Below, in pieces: positions 18,870-28,329 of a DNA stretch of 64,000 nt; the stretch's first letter is position 1; each line of letters opens with the position of its first letter. The stretch is taken from contig JACRMQ010000003.1 of assembly GCA_016214905.1 (NCBI GenBank), positions 62,001-126,000 on the forward strand. The letters are read 5' to 3'. Below the pieces are notes generated by a model. That model searched no databases. It worked only from the letters and a program-made list of their open reading frames with translations, and was not told the DNA's origin. This stretch comes from Ignavibacteriales bacterium (GTDB lineage: Bacteria; Bacteroidota; Ignavibacteria; UBA10030; SZUA-254). The translations under genes were made by a program, and so were the position numbers.

Positions 18870-19432
18870 AGCTCTGGAAGATTTCACTTCCGTTCTTCAT
18901 CTTTATTGTCGGCTGCGATTTGTTCACGCCGCGTACGCCGGAGAAACCTGTGTCCGATGGCTCCCTATTCGAACCGCCCGTAACTCCGGAAATTGTTATT
19001 GATAATTTAAAGAATGCCATTGTTTCATCAAATGTCGATAATTATATAAGATGTTTTGTTGATACAGCTCTCTCTGCGCAATCGTTCACCTTCGTTCCCT
19101 CGGGAAATTTTCAGGGAATCTTCACATCGTGGTCACTGGAAGACGAAAAAAGATATTTCCAGAATTTGGGAAAGCCGCTTTATTCGGTACCGATTCTGCT
19201 TTTTACAAATCTCAACTCCGAAAACCGAACTTCATCATCAGCGGAATTCACCGCGAATTATCTGCTGATTTATCCTCACCAACGCGCGAGTGTTACAAAG
19301 CAAGTTCAAGGATATATGCATCTGTTTCTTTCGATAAATCAACAACAGCGCTGGTCGATCTATCGATGGGAAGACAGTAAAACCACCACCGATTCTACTT
19401 GGAGTTATTTGAAATACAATTTTAATTTTTGA
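18866..19432 (+). CDS. Predicted lipoprotein of unknown function (tandem copy 1)
   Basis: A 188-residue protein starting with TTG in a 4-bp overlap with recR. The N-terminus [13 protein letters not shown] is a lipoprotein signal with the lipobox Cys at about residue 18. The mature part ([18 protein letters not shown]..., then SIYRWED at the end) has the look of an NTF2-like or Cif-type small alpha+beta fold. The next gene encodes a protein of the same layout in the same reading frame, separated only by a stop and ten codons. They probably arose by tandem duplication. Function unknown. Confidence 0.7.
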   Translation: MKLWKISLPFFIFIVGCDLFTPRTPEKPVSDGSLFEPPVTPEIVIDNLKNAIVSSNVDNYIRCFVDTALSAQSFTFVPSGNFQGIFTSWSLEDEKRYFQNLGKPLYSVPILLFTNLNSENRTSSSAEFTANYLLIYPHQRASVTKQVQGYMHLFLSINQQQRWSIYRWEDSKTTTDSTWSYLKYNFNF

Positions 19433-19462
19433 AACACTAACATCAAACAATTATCAAACATA

Positions 19463-19963
19463 TTGTTCATTGTAATCATCACCGTAATGATTTCATTGAC
19501 AGGAATCAAATGTATAAATCCGTTTGCTCCAAGATTAGATACCGAATCATCGTCACAATCTTGTTCCGATCTCCGGAACCTGGAAAATTTCTTCTGCGCG
19601 TTCAGGAATGCCTACGCATTTAAAGACACAAATCTTTACGGTTCTCTTATCGATTCAAAATTTACATTCAGTTACCGCGACTACGACCACGGTGTTGACG
19701 TAAGCTGGGGAAGAGACGATGAGATGAGGTCGACTTACGGATTGTTTCAGAGTGTGCAATCTATTTCGGTTATATGGAATACACTGATCTCTGCCGATAC
19801 CGGAGAGACGCGGAGGTCAGTAGTCCGTGGTTTTAATTTGACCGTTACATTCAATCCCGGTGATGTTGAGCGGGTCGACGGTTACGCAAAACTTGTTTTT
19901 ACCAGGTCAACTGAAGACGACTCATGGAAACTTGTACACTGGCGTGATGAATCGAATTTTTAA
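19463..19963 (+). CDS. Predicted lipoprotein of unknown function (tandem copy 2)
   Basis: A 166-residue protein with a TTG start. The signal region IVIITVMISLTGIKC places the lipobox Cys at about 17. The mature part begins with a Pro/Ser-rich linker, then DLRNLENFFCAFRNAYAFKDTNLYGSLID (helical), and ends in WKLVHWRDESNF. That resembles [12 protein letters not shown] near the end of the preceding protein. It is in the same frame as its neighbour. Its end lies 25 bp before ftsX, so the pair may belong to a recR-to-ftsX transcript. Function unknown. Confidence 0.65.
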   Translation: MFIVIITVMISLTGIKCINPFAPRLDTESSSQSCSDLRNLENFFCAFRNAYAFKDTNLYGSLIDSKFTFSYRDYDHGVDVSWGRDDEMRSTYGLFQSVQSISVIWNTLISADTGETRRSVVRGFNLTVTFNPGDVERVDGYAKLVFTRSTEDDSWKLVHWRDESNF

Positions 19964-19988
19964 CTTTGTTTATCTGAAAGGATAAAAA

Positions 19989-20861
19989 GTGAGTTTAGGG
20001 TACATTATTAAAGAAGGAATAGGCGGCTTTCGTCGGGCGAAATTCGCATCGTTCGGATCGATTATTACGATTACCATCTCTTTACTGCTTGTTGGATTTT
20101 TTTATGTCGTTTCAACAAATACATCTAAATTAGTAGAAGGTATCAGACAGCGTGTTGAGTTGGAAGCGTTTTTAGAAGAGCCAATTAATCATGCGCGCCT
20201 TATTGAAATAGAGCGTCAGTTAAAATCGGTTGAGGGTATCGAGCAGGTACGGTTTATTTCAAAAGATGAAGCGGCAAAAATATTCAAAGAAGAATTCGGC
20301 GAAGATATTAACAGTGTTCTGGATTTCAACCCGCTACCATCGTCTTTTAAAATTGTCCTTAAAGAAGGATATCGAACCAGAGAAAAAGCTGAAGAGATTC
20401 ATAAGAAAATTTTAGAGATTAAAGGTATAGATAACATCGCCTATCGTCGAGAACTTTTAGAATTTTTAGATCAACGAGTTAAGATGCTCTATTCGGTAGG
20501 ACTTTTATTAGGAACTTTACTCGCCGTTGCCTCAATTTTCCTTGTATCCAATACAATTCGGTTGACAATTTATGCAAAGAGAAAATCTGTTCAAACAATG
20601 AAATTGGTTGGGGCATCACGCTTGTTGATTCGTTTGCCATTCGTGATCGAAGGCATTTTACAAGGATTGATCGGAGGTATAATTTCTACCGCGATATTTT
20701 ATTACCTGTTCACAATGGCTGCAGGATTAGTATCGAATGAATTAGTAGATTTCCTTGAGGTGGATATTTTGTTTTATTTATCAATAATTTCGGGTGGAAT
20801 ATTCCTTGGATTTTTCGGAAGTATTATCTCCGTCAGAAGATTTATTAATGAATCTATCTGA
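19989..20861 (+). CDS. ftsX: Cell-division ABC-transporter-like protein FtsX
   Basis: Membrane partner of the ATPase FtsE, which couples divisome activity to peptidoglycan hydrolases in the periplasm. The 290-residue protein has one N-terminal membrane helix (about 22-45). A periplasmic domain of about 110 residues follows (VELEAFLEEP, then FNPLPSSFKIVLKEGY). Three C-terminal helices complete the permease fold (LYSVGLLLGTLLAVASIFLVS and two more). The motif RLTIYAKRKSVQTMKLVGAS is typical of FtsX. GTG start after GAAAGGATAAAAA. No ftsE is adjacent, so its partner must lie elsewhere. Confidence 0.93.
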   Translation: MSLGYIIKEGIGGFRRAKFASFGSIITITISLLLVGFFYVVSTNTSKLVEGIRQRVELEAFLEEPINHARLIEIERQLKSVEGIEQVRFISKDEAAKIFKEEFGEDINSVLDFNPLPSSFKIVLKEGYRTREKAEEIHKKILEIKGIDNIAYRRELLEFLDQRVKMLYSVGLLLGTLLAVASIFLVSNTIRLTIYAKRKSVQTMKLVGASRLLIRLPFVIEGILQGLIGGIISTAIFYYLFTMAAGLVSNELVDFLEVDILFYLSIISGGIFLGFFGSIISVRRFINESI

Positions 20862-20920
20862 ATAATGGGAATTCCGGATCGATTTAAACAAACGCACCTG
20901 CAGATGAAAGAATAAATGGC

Positions 20921-20949
20921 TTGCATCTTTCTATTTCTTTTCCTACATT
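20921..20949 (+). promoter_or_regulatory. Candidate sigma70-type promoter for the sdh operon
   Basis: TTGCAT and TACATT are separated by 17 bp in the 185-bp gap between ftsX and sdhC, leaving a leader of about 90 nt. No clear operator or riboswitch structure is visible in the leader. Confidence 0.33.
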
Positions 20950-21046
20950 TTTCAACGTGATAATATCTGTTTCAGACCAATCACACCATCATTTGATTTG
21001 TTCTTCGATACCATATTTTTTTAATCATTTTTATACTTATTGAACA

Positions 21047-21703
21047 ATGCGTGTCCTTGTAGATTTTTATAACTCGTCGGTCGGGAAAAAATTGGTAGTG
21101 GGTGCAACCGGCATTTTCCTTATCACCTATCTGGTGATTCATCTGTTTGGTAATCTACTAATCTTCCGAAACGACGGAGGCGAAGCGTTTGATACTTATG
21201 CCGAAATTCTACCTCAGGTTGTCGTTATTCGCATCATCGAGGTGGGACTTTTTCTGATCTTTATATTTCACATGGTTACTGCAGCGTATACTTGGTTCCT
21301 GAACAAGCGCGCCCGGGGTTCCGCATATAAACTTCAGAAAAAAAGTGAAACCAGTAAACTCACGTCACGGACAATGTTCCTGTCGGGAAGTATCGTATTC
21401 ATTTTTCTTGTTGTGCATATGCGGCAATTCTGGTTCAACTCGCGCTATGAAGCAGGTGCAGAGTATTCTATGTTTGAAGTAGTGAGAGAAACATTCAGCA
21501 ATCCTGTCTATGGTGTTTTTTATGTTGTTGCGATGTTCCTACTCGGTTTTCATCTTAAACACGGATTCCAATCTGCATGTCAAACTTTCGGTATTCGTAC
21601 AAAATCTTATTTATCTTTTATAGAAATGATCGGTATAATTATTTGGCTCTTTATTCCGTTGGCTTTTGCAAGTATGCCACTCTATTTTCTTTTATATTTT
21701 TGA
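21047..21703 (+). CDS. sdhC: Succinate dehydrogenase/fumarate reductase cytochrome b subunit
   Basis: Membrane anchor that carries haem b and passes electrons between the quinone pool and SdhB. The 218-residue protein has five membrane segments (for example VGATGIFLITYLVIHLFGN and VSEYSMF-flanked FYVVAMFLLGFHLKHGF). Conserved His residues in the helices (LVIHLFGN, FHMVTAAY, VVHMRQF, GFHLKHG) are the likely haem ligands. This is the single-chain di-haem type found in Bacteroidota and epsilonproteobacteria; no separate SdhD gene is present. It lies 9 bp before sdhA. Confidence 0.93.
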   Translation: MRVLVDFYNSSVGKKLVVGATGIFLITYLVIHLFGNLLIFRNDGGEAFDTYAEILPQVVVIRIIEVGLFLIFIFHMVTAAYTWFLNKRARGSAYKLQKKSETSKLTSRTMFLSGSIVFIFLVVHMRQFWFNSRYEAGAEYSMFEVVRETFSNPVYGVFYVVAMFLLGFHLKHGFQSACQTFGIRTKSYLSFIEMIGIIIWLFIPLAFASMPLYFLLYF

Positions 21704-21712
21704 TCGATTTTT

Positions 21713-23629
21713 ATGAGCATATTAAATTCAAAAATTCCTGAAGGTCCCATACAACAAAAATGGGATAACCATAAATTCAACATGAAGCTGGTGAATGCCG
21801 CCAATAAACGAAAGTATTCAGTTATAGTTGTCGGGACCGGTTTAGCGGGTGCTTCTGCAGCGGCTTCTCTTGCGGAGCTCGGTTACAATGTGATATCGAT
21901 GTGTTATCACGAATCTCCAAGGCGGGCGCATAGTATCGCGGCACAGGGCGGCATCAATGCGCCTAAAAATTATAAGAACGACGGCGATAGCATTTGGCGA
22001 TTGTTCTATGACACGGTAAAGGGCGGTGATTATCGCGCACGTGAAGCAAATGTTTACCGGCTGGCGCAAGTAAGTGGTAACATTATTGATCAATGTGTTG
22101 CGCAGGGAGTGCCGTTCGGCCGCGAGTACGGCGGATTATTGGATAACCGATCTTTTGGCGGAGCTCAGGTCTCCCGAACATTTTACGCTCGCGGACAAAC
22201 CGGACAGCAACTTTTATTGGGTGCGTACAGCGCATTATCGAGACAGATAAAGAAAGGGAGTGTGAAATTTTACGGTCGGCGCGAAATGCTTGACTTGATT
22301 AAAATTGATGGTCAAGCCCGCGGAGTGATTGCACGCAATTTAGAGACAGGCGTCCTTGAACCATTCATAGCAGACGCAGTAATACTTGCTACCGGCGGAT
22401 ACGGAAATGTTTTTTATCTTGCCACGCTTGCAAAATATTCTAATGGCACTGCCATCTGGAAAGCGCACAAAAAAGGGGCGTTCTTCGGTAATCCGTGCTT
22501 TACTCAGATTCATCCAACATGCATTCCACTATCCAGCGATTATCAATCTAAACTTACTCTTATGAGCGAAAGCTTAAGGAATGATGGACGCATCTGGGTT
22601 CCCAAGAAACAGGGTGATAAACGAAATCCAAAAGATATTCCTGAAGCTGAAAGAGATTACTACTTAGAAAGGATGTACCCGTCGTTTGGAAACCTGGTTC
22701 CTCGCGACGTTGCATCGCGACGCGCGAAAGAAATGTGCGATAAAAGATTCGGAGTCGGCTCAACCGGTCTTGCAGTCTATCTAGATTTTGCTGATGCAAT
22801 AAAAAGAAACGGTAAAGCATGGGTAGAGGAGAAGTATGGTAATCTGTTCGATATGTATCATGAGATTACTGCGGAAAACGCTTACGAAACACCGATGAGA
22901 ATTTATCCCGCAGTCCATTACACGATGGGTGGCCTCTGGGTTGATTATAATTTAATGACAACAATTCCCGGTTTATATACTATCGGGGAAGCTAATTTTT
23001 CAGATCATGGCGCAAACCGCCTTGGTGCAAGCGCATTAATGCAAGGACTTGCCGACGGATATTTTGTTATTCCATACACAATCGGCGATTATCTGGCTTC
23101 AACAAAATTTCCTTCCGTGAAAAATGATCATCCTGAATTCAAAGAGAGTGAAAAGAGTATTAACGAGACGATCAAACGCCTTCTATCGATCAAGGGAAAG
23201 CAAACAGTAGACGAATTACACAAGCGGTTAGGTAAAGTTATGTATGATTATTGCGGGATGGCCCGTAATGAAGCAGGTTTGAAAAAAGCGCTTGAAATAA
23301 TCCCCCAGCTTCGCGATGAGTTTTACAAAGATGTAATGGTTCCGGGCTCGGCAGATAATTTTAATCCCGAATTAGAAAAGGCGATCCGTGCAGCAGATTA
23401 TTTTGAAATAGCCGAATTAATGGTAACAGATGCCTTGCACCGGGAGGAATCGTGCGGCGGTCATTTGCGTGAGGAGTACCAAACAGAAGACGGTGAAGCG
23501 AAACGGAACGACGAAAAATTTTCATACGTCGCTGCTTGGGAATATAAAGGAAACGGAATGAAATGGGATTTACATAAAGAACCGTTAACTTTTGAGAATG
23601 TAAAGCAGGCAACACGTAGTTATAAATAA
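21713..23629 (+). CDS. sdhA: Succinate dehydrogenase/fumarate reductase flavoprotein subunit
   Basis: Catalytic FAD subunit interconverting succinate and fumarate at the membrane, 638 residues. The FAD Rossmann motif is [19 protein letters not shown] (about 40-58). The flavin-linking His is in [13 protein letters not shown], and the substrate region in HPTCIP and in [16 protein letters not shown]. The C-terminal helical domain ends with [20 protein letters not shown]. The order C-A-B and the length are typical of the Bacteroidota enzyme, which can run in either direction. sdhB follows after 65 bp. Confidence 0.96.
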   Translation: MSILNSKIPEGPIQQKWDNHKFNMKLVNAANKRKYSVIVVGTGLAGASAAASLAELGYNVISMCYHESPRRAHSIAAQGGINAPKNYKNDGDSIWRLFYDTVKGGDYRAREANVYRLAQVSGNIIDQCVAQGVPFGREYGGLLDNRSFGGAQVSRTFYARGQTGQQLLLGAYSALSRQIKKGSVKFYGRREMLDLIKIDGQARGVIARNLETGVLEPFIADAVILATGGYGNVFYLATLAKYSNGTAIWKAHKKGAFFGNPCFTQIHPTCIPLSSDYQSKLTLMSESLRNDGRIWVPKKQGDKRNPKDIPEAERDYYLERMYPSFGNLVPRDVASRRAKEMCDKRFGVGSTGLAVYLDFADAIKRNGKAWVEEKYGNLFDMYHEITAENAYETPMRIYPAVHYTMGGLWVDYNLMTTIPGLYTIGEANFSDHGANRLGASALMQGLADGYFVIPYTIGDYLASTKFPSVKNDHPEFKESEKSINETIKRLLSIKGKQTVDELHKRLGKVMYDYCGMARNEAGLKKALEIIPQLRDEFYKDVMVPGSADNFNPELEKAIRAADYFEIAELMVTDALHREESCGGHLREEYQTEDGEAKRNDEKFSYVAAWEYKGNGMKWDLHKEPLTFENVKQATRSYK

Positions 23630-23694
23630 GATTAATATTTTTTTTGTTAGAAATATTTTTGAAATTTTCCATATTAATTTTGTATTGATATCAT

Positions 23695-24435
23695 ATGAAT
23701 TTTACAATAAAGATCTGGCGGCAAAGCGATAGAAATTCGAGAGGGAAGTTTGTGGAATATAAGACAGTTGATATATCTCCTGATATGTCTTTTCTCGAAA
23801 TGCTCGATGCAATAAATCGCGATCTTGCCAAGAAGAATGAAGATGTAGTCGCGTTCGATCACGATTGCCGGGAAGGAATTTGCGGCAGTTGCGGTTTATA
23901 CATAAACGGAAGAGCCCACGGTCCTCAGCGCGGGGTTACGACCTGCGAACTCAGAATGCGCCACTTTGTTGATGGCACTACCATCATCGTAGAACCATGG
24001 AGATCGAAAGCGTTTCCTGTGATAAAAGATCTAGTGGTAGACCGTACCGCTTTCGAACGTCTAATTCAAGCCGGTGGTTATATTTCCGTTGATACCGGAG
24101 GAGCGCCGGATGCCAGTTCTATTCCGGTGCCGAAAGCGAATGCCGAGGAAGCTATGGACGCTGCCGCATGTATAGGATGCGGAGCGTGTGTGGCAGCATG
24201 CAAAAATTCTTCCGCCATGCTTTTCATGAGCGCAAAAGTATCACAATTAGCATTACTGCCTCAAGGCGATCCCGAAAGACGATTAAGAGTTCAACAAATG
24301 GTTCGTCAAATGGATAAAGAGGGTTTCGGTTTATGTTCGAATACTTACGCATGTGAAACCGAATGTCCGAAGAAAATTTCCGTTGCTCATATCGCCCGCA
24401 TGAACCGCGAATTTATACGCGCTAAATTTTTCTGA
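23695..24435 (+). CDS. sdhB: Succinate dehydrogenase/fumarate reductase iron-sulfur subunit
   Basis: Electron-transfer subunit of 246 residues carrying three clusters. The plant-type ferredoxin domain has the 2Fe-2S cysteines in [15 protein letters not shown] plus the Cys in TTCELRM. The C-terminal ferredoxin domain has [11 protein letters not shown] and the later [13 protein letters not shown], which together ligate the 4Fe-4S and 3Fe-4S clusters. It is the last gene of the operon, and a strong terminator starts 25 bp after the stop. Confidence 0.96.
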   Translation: MNFTIKIWRQSDRNSRGKFVEYKTVDISPDMSFLEMLDAINRDLAKKNEDVVAFDHDCREGICGSCGLYINGRAHGPQRGVTTCELRMRHFVDGTTIIVEPWRSKAFPVIKDLVVDRTAFERLIQAGGYISVDTGGAPDASSIPVPKANAEEAMDAAACIGCGACVAACKNSSAMLFMSAKVSQLALLPQGDPERRLRVQQMVRQMDKEGFGLCSNTYACETECPKKISVAHIARMNREFIRAKFF

Positions 24436-24460
24436 CCGGTATCAGTAATGAATTCCAAAC

Positions 24461-24490
24461 AAAAAGGCGAATTATTAATTCGCCTTTTTT
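24461..24490. terminator. Strong bidirectional rho-independent terminator
   Basis: AAAAAGGCGAATT (24461-24473) pairs perfectly with AATTCGCCTTTTTT (24477 onward) across a 3-nt loop, giving a U-tract on either strand. It lies between the convergent sdhB (+) and the receiver-domain gene (-), so it can serve both. Confidence 0.92.
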
Positions 24491-24512
24491 CATGAGGTTT
24501 TATCCGGATTAA

Positions 24513-25661
24513 TCAATTTGTTCTTCGATGAATTTTCCCGGTAATGATCGCGACGAGCAACTCATAATCTATCGGTTTAGGTACAAATTCATCAACACCA
24601 AGTCGTTTTCCTATCAATAATGTTGTTCGATCCAGCGAACCGGTGATGAATATGAATGGTATTCCTTTTAAAAAAGAGTTACCGCGAATAAAGTTGTATA
24701 ATTCGAATCCCGCTTCGCCCGATTGAAAATGCGATTCGGATATAATCACATTCGGTGTCGCAATCTTCAGGCAGGAAAGAGCTTCCCCGATATTGTTTGC
24801 ACCGATAACCGCGAAATGATTAGTTCGCAATGCACTCGTAATATTAAGGAGAGTTTGATCATCCTCATCCACAACAAGAATAGTTCCGCGAATTCTGTTT
24901 TTTCTAAATTCTTTGAGGAGATTGCTCTCAATAACAGCGTGATCGACGCGGGAGACTTCGTATTTTTTTCTTAAAGCGTCAACTGCCTCGGTCGTGAACG
25001 CAGATAATCCCCCTGTAGCCCAGATACTCTCCAGCGATTCTTTGTATAATAAATTTTTTGTTTCTCTTTCAAACTGCAAACGCTTGCCAGGAGTAACACT
25101 GAATTCCTGCTGCATTTTGGCGATTAATGCTTCCTGCGCATCGTTGGGGATACCATCTTTCCAAGATTCCTTTAAGATAGCGCAAAATTTAAGTTCCTTT
25201 CCGACATCGGCTGCGGAAACGCCAGGTCTGTTTTGAAGATCAATAAGTTGTTGCTGAAGAGCTTTGGCAAACGAGTTTTGGCTATCGAGTGAAAGTGCTT
25301 TACTAATCTGTTCGTTTGCCTTTCTTATGTTTCCTTCTTTAAGGAAATTTTGCGCCGACGATAGAAGATTATTGAGCTGTATGGTTCCTCGTTTAGTGAT
25401 TAGGTCTCTGTATTTTTTTATCTCTTTGTACATATCATCTTCAAGCCCGACACGCTGAGATAATTGTTTAACCAGAAACTGTATCCTATCCTGAAATGCA
25501 CGTGCGGTTGTATTTTGAGGATGGATGGCGAATACCTTTTGAAGTAATTCGTCGGCGGCAAGATATCTACCTGTGCGTATATTTTTATCGGCTTCCCGAA
25601 GCCATTCTTCAATTTGTGATTTCTGATTTGCATCTAACGAGGCAGTACGGATATCTTCCAT
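24513..25661 (-). CDS. Helical/TPR-like protein with C-terminal Glu-substituted receiver domain
   Basis: A 382-residue signalling protein. Residues about 15-145 contain TPR-like helical repeats (IRTGRYLAADELLQKVFAIHPQN and EGNIRKANEQISKALSLDSQN are the two clearest units). A helical linker covers 150-255. Residues 258-382 form a receiver domain with acidic residues D265/E266/D267, conserved T340 and K362 (VPKPID). The phospho-acceptor position holds E309 (PNVIISESHF) rather than Asp. Glu there cannot be phosphorylated in the usual way and in other regulators mimics the active state. The domain may therefore be a permanently active or purely structural module (inference). It is monocistronic, divergent from the sensor kinase at 25880. 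Confidence 0.78.
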   Translation of the reverse strand: MEDIRTASLDANQKSQIEEWLREADKNIRTGRYLAADELLQKVFAIHPQNTTARAFQDRIQFLVKQLSQRVGLEDDMYKEIKKYRDLITKRGTIQLNNLLSSAQNFLKEGNIRKANEQISKALSLDSQNSFAKALQQQLIDLQNRPGVSAADVGKELKFCAILKESWKDGIPNDAQEALIAKMQQEFSVTPGKRLQFERETKNLLYKESLESIWATGGLSAFTTEAVDALRKKYEVSRVDHAVIESNLLKEFRKNRIRGTILVVDEDDQTLLNITSALRTNHFAVIGANNIGEALSCLKIATPNVIISESHFQSGEAGFELYNFIRGNSFLKGIPFIFITGSLDRTTLLIGKRLGVDEFVPKPIDYELLVAIITGKIHRRTN

Positions 25662-25808
25662 CTCATTTCCTTAATTTTGCAGAATTGAATTCAAATGTTT
25701 GTCATGTTAGAGATTTCGCATACACACTACATCTAACAAATAATGAGAAACGCTAATATTTCTGAGAAAATATAAAAATAATGAAAACAAGAAACAACTA
25801 CGAAAAAT

Positions 25809-25837
25809 TTGACTTTTTCAGATTTCTCGCCTATCTT
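25809..25837 (+). promoter_or_regulatory. Candidate sigma70-type promoter for the sensor-kinase operon
   Basis: TTGACT (25809-25814) and TATCTT (25832-25837) are separated by exactly 17 bp, about 43 bp before the kinase start. It is the best -35/-10 match I noticed among the intergenic regions of this window. Confidence 0.45.
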
Positions 25838-25879
25838 GAAACCGTTTAGATTATAAGAACTATCGATTACAGGTTATCA

Positions 25880-27370
25880 TTGAATCAAAATAAAAATTTC
25901 TCCAAATACCGTTTCCCGCTGTTACTAAAAATACTTGCCGGATATGGTCTAATTATCCTTTTTTTCGTGATGGCAAGCATGACGGTCTTATCCGAGCTTT
26001 TTCCTGAAGATCAACCTGCATTTCGTACGCTATCATTAATCAGATACCTTGATCGTGTTTTTGAGACCGAGATCGTTGTCGGTGACAAATACATTATTAG
26101 TGGCAGCAGCGATGATCAAAGGAAATTCAGTTTAACAAAAAGTGAGTTCGTCAAAACCACTGATTCGCTCAGCCGGATTATTGGTGTCGACACTCTGAGA
26201 TTGTTGCTTGAAGCGATTAGACGTGAACACGATAAGTACGAATCTATGCTTCTCGATGAAGTCGGCAAAGCGGAGAGGAAAGAGAATGGGTATAAATTCA
26301 GTGAAGGACCGGTACAATCAATAACACTTAATGCTATCAGGCAGTGGATAGAAAAATTGAACGATGAGTTCATCCCGATTCTCGACGAAGCAATGACCCG
26401 CTACAATAAAAAAATGACCGATGCTGTATCAACGGTCAGATGGGCCATAGCCCTTTGGTTGGTTGTCGGGAGTGCAATTGCGTTCTTACTTGTGCGTATG
26501 TTCATCAAACCTATACGCGCGCTTCAACTTGGAACGATGAAGGTGGGTGAGGCGCATTATGAAACAGTTCCGATAACATCAAACGACGAAATTGCCGATT
26601 TAACCCGCGCGTTTAATTTGATGAGTGAAAAATTGAAACAACTCGACGATATGAGAATGCAAATGATGTCTGAAATTTCGCACGAGATGCGCACTCCTTT
26701 GCAGGTTATCAAAGCAGGGTGTTATTCAATCGTTCATACAAAAGACGGTGTTCCGCTGACCCAGAAGCAAAAGGATGCTGTTGGAATGATTCATCAGGCA
26801 ACAAACCGAATAAATAATTTCGTAAATTCGTTTCTCGATATCGCCAAGATGGAAGCCGGTTTGATGAAATTTAATTATGAGCAGACCGATCTGATTGACG
26901 TGATCACACCATTGATTCAGGAAGCGCAATTGATCGCCCAAACGCGTCAAATCAATTTAGATTTTACTCACGATAAATTCGGCAGCATGATGCTCGACAA
27001 AGAACGCATGAGTCAAGTGTTCAGTAATTTGCTATCGAACGCGTTGAAATATACACCGGATGCCGGTACCATCTCGGTTCAGGTAAAAACGGTTCTCACT
27101 TCTTTGGCAGAAGGCAAACCGCCATCTGATTGTGTGCGTATCGAAGTAAAAGATTCCGGCGTTGGAATTCCGCAAGCCGACCTCGCCAAATTATTCAATA
27201 AATTTTATCAAGCTCAAAATGTACCGTTAGTGAAAGAGAAAGGATCAGGATTGGGACTTGCCTTGGTTAAACACGTATCGGAAGCGCATGGTGGAAAAGT
27301 CGGTGTTCAAAGTGAAGTTGGCAAAGGTTCAACATTCACCATACTTCTTCCACTTGTTAAGGTGAACTAA
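25880..27370 (+). CDS. Membrane sensor histidine kinase (HAMP-HisKA-HATPase)
   Basis: A 496-residue transmembrane kinase. Helix 1 is about 13-35. A periplasmic, mostly helical sensor of about 145 residues follows, then helix 2 (about 187-206) and HAMP (about 207-258, FIKPIRALQLG...DEIADLTRAFN). HisKA has the phospho-accepting H268 in EISHEMRTP. The HATPase domain has the N box FSNLLSNALKYTPD, G1 DSGVGIP, and GSGLGLALVKHVSEAHGG. TTG start after a TTGACT-17-TATCTT promoter-like sequence. No response regulator is adjacent on this strand. Two unknown genes follow within 3 bp and 14 bp and may be partners. Confidence 0.92.
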   Translation: MNQNKNFSKYRFPLLLKILAGYGLIILFFVMASMTVLSELFPEDQPAFRTLSLIRYLDRVFETEIVVGDKYIISGSSDDQRKFSLTKSEFVKTTDSLSRIIGVDTLRLLLEAIRREHDKYESMLLDEVGKAERKENGYKFSEGPVQSITLNAIRQWIEKLNDEFIPILDEAMTRYNKKMTDAVSTVRWAIALWLVVGSAIAFLLVRMFIKPIRALQLGTMKVGEAHYETVPITSNDEIADLTRAFNLMSEKLKQLDDMRMQMMSEISHEMRTPLQVIKAGCYSIVHTKDGVPLTQKQKDAVGMIHQATNRINNFVNSFLDIAKMEAGLMKFNYEQTDLIDVITPLIQEAQLIAQTRQINLDFTHDKFGSMMLDKERMSQVFSNLLSNALKYTPDAGTISVQVKTVLTSLAEGKPPSDCVRIEVKDSGVGIPQADLAKLFNKFYQAQNVPLVKEKGSGLGLALVKHVSEAHGGKVGVQSEVGKGSTFTILLPLVKVN

Positions 27371-27372
27371 AA

Positions 27373-27780
27373 TTGCATCTTACGCCTGAGTCCATAAAGT
27401 TAGTAAGAAATGTTGAAGATCTTTCCCGGCGAAAATTTCAATACTTTAATCAAATATGCCGACTTGTTGATTATGCAAATCAAAAAGATAATCGATCTAA
27501 ATTCGATGAGTTGATTTTTTTAGCGAAGTTTATTACAAACTCTTGGAATATCTTAGATCGCGCAGGTGTAGAATCACAGGAAACAGAAAAGATCAAATTG
27601 GAATTCACAAAAAGTATAGAAACGACCCAAGCAATCATCGGCAATCTTACAGAAGGAGAGGACTCGTTCTCGCGGCTCTGCGAGATTACAACTTCCGAGG
27701 ATTTTCAGGAATTCAGAATCTTTATACACGAATTGAGTTGGCTGCAAAATTATTATATTGAACGAAAGGCAAAACGGTAG
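27373..27780 (+). CDS. Small helical protein of unknown function downstream of a sensor kinase
   Basis: A 135-residue soluble protein beginning 2 bp after the kinase stop (TTG start). It is rich in charged and hydrophobic residues in a helical pattern, with no signal peptide, no membrane segment and no motif I recognise. The near-contact with the kinase gene implies co-translation, so a role in the kinase's signalling path is plausible, for example as a phosphotransfer-type helical bundle. No unambiguous Hpt motif (HxxKG) is present, so that role cannot be claimed. Confidence 0.6.
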   Translation: MHLTPESIKLVRNVEDLSRRKFQYFNQICRLVDYANQKDNRSKFDELIFLAKFITNSWNILDRAGVESQETEKIKLEFTKSIETTQAIIGNLTEGEDSFSRLCEITTSEDFQEFRIFIHELSWLQNYYIERKAKR

Positions 27781-27784
27781 AAAA

Positions 27785-28297
27785 ATGTTGAAAAGTTGGA
27801 AAATCGCTCTGGCAATATTATTAATGGCAGCAATTGTTTGGCTTGGCGGAATAAATATCAGGGCTATGGTCGGTTTCGATCTGCTGCAGATGGGTACGCT
27901 CGATTTTAAACCGAATATTCATCCTTTCGTTGAACGAGCAGTTTTCAGTTTAATAGCCCAAAGTTCGATGGTCATTTATGTCGCTTATTTGATAGTCTGG
28001 ATATGCGGAATTGTTTTTCTCAAAACATCACCATTTCGATTGAAAGATAATGGCTGGTTAATGATGACTGCGATTCTCTTTTATCTATTTACACCTGTTG
28101 AAATTTACAGTATGATACTCGATTTAAAATTGTGGTACCTGGATCATTTAGGGTCTAATGATCTTGTTGAATTTAGGAAACTTCTCATACATCGCCTTGC
28201 CGCCCTTTCAGGAGTGCCGATGATTGCTTTGTTAAGTTATTATACAGCAATTATTATTGCAGTTTTACAACCGATGAAGAAATCTGCTGTTAATTGA
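27785..28297 (+). CDS. Four-helix membrane protein of unknown function
   Basis: A 170-residue integral membrane protein. The chosen ATG follows the stop of the preceding gene by 4 bp. A longer reading from a TTG at 27758 would overlap it by 23 bp and has no better ribosome binding site. Four hydrophobic segments are visible: IALAILLMAAIVWLGG, SMVIYVAYLIVWICGIVFL, WLMMTAILFYLFTPVEIYS and MIALLSYYTAIIIAVL. No known family is recognised. It is probably the third gene of the sensor-kinase operon, so it may belong to a membrane signalling unit (inference). Confidence 0.6.
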   Translation: MLKSWKIALAILLMAAIVWLGGINIRAMVGFDLLQMGTLDFKPNIHPFVERAVFSLIAQSSMVIYVAYLIVWICGIVFLKTSPFRLKDNGWLMMTAILFYLFTPVEIYSMILDLKLWYLDHLGSNDLVEFRKLLIHRLAALSGVPMIALLSYYTAIIIAVLQPMKKSAVN

Positions 28298-28329
28298 ACT
28301 AGCCATTTAATTTATCAGATTATTTTTTA

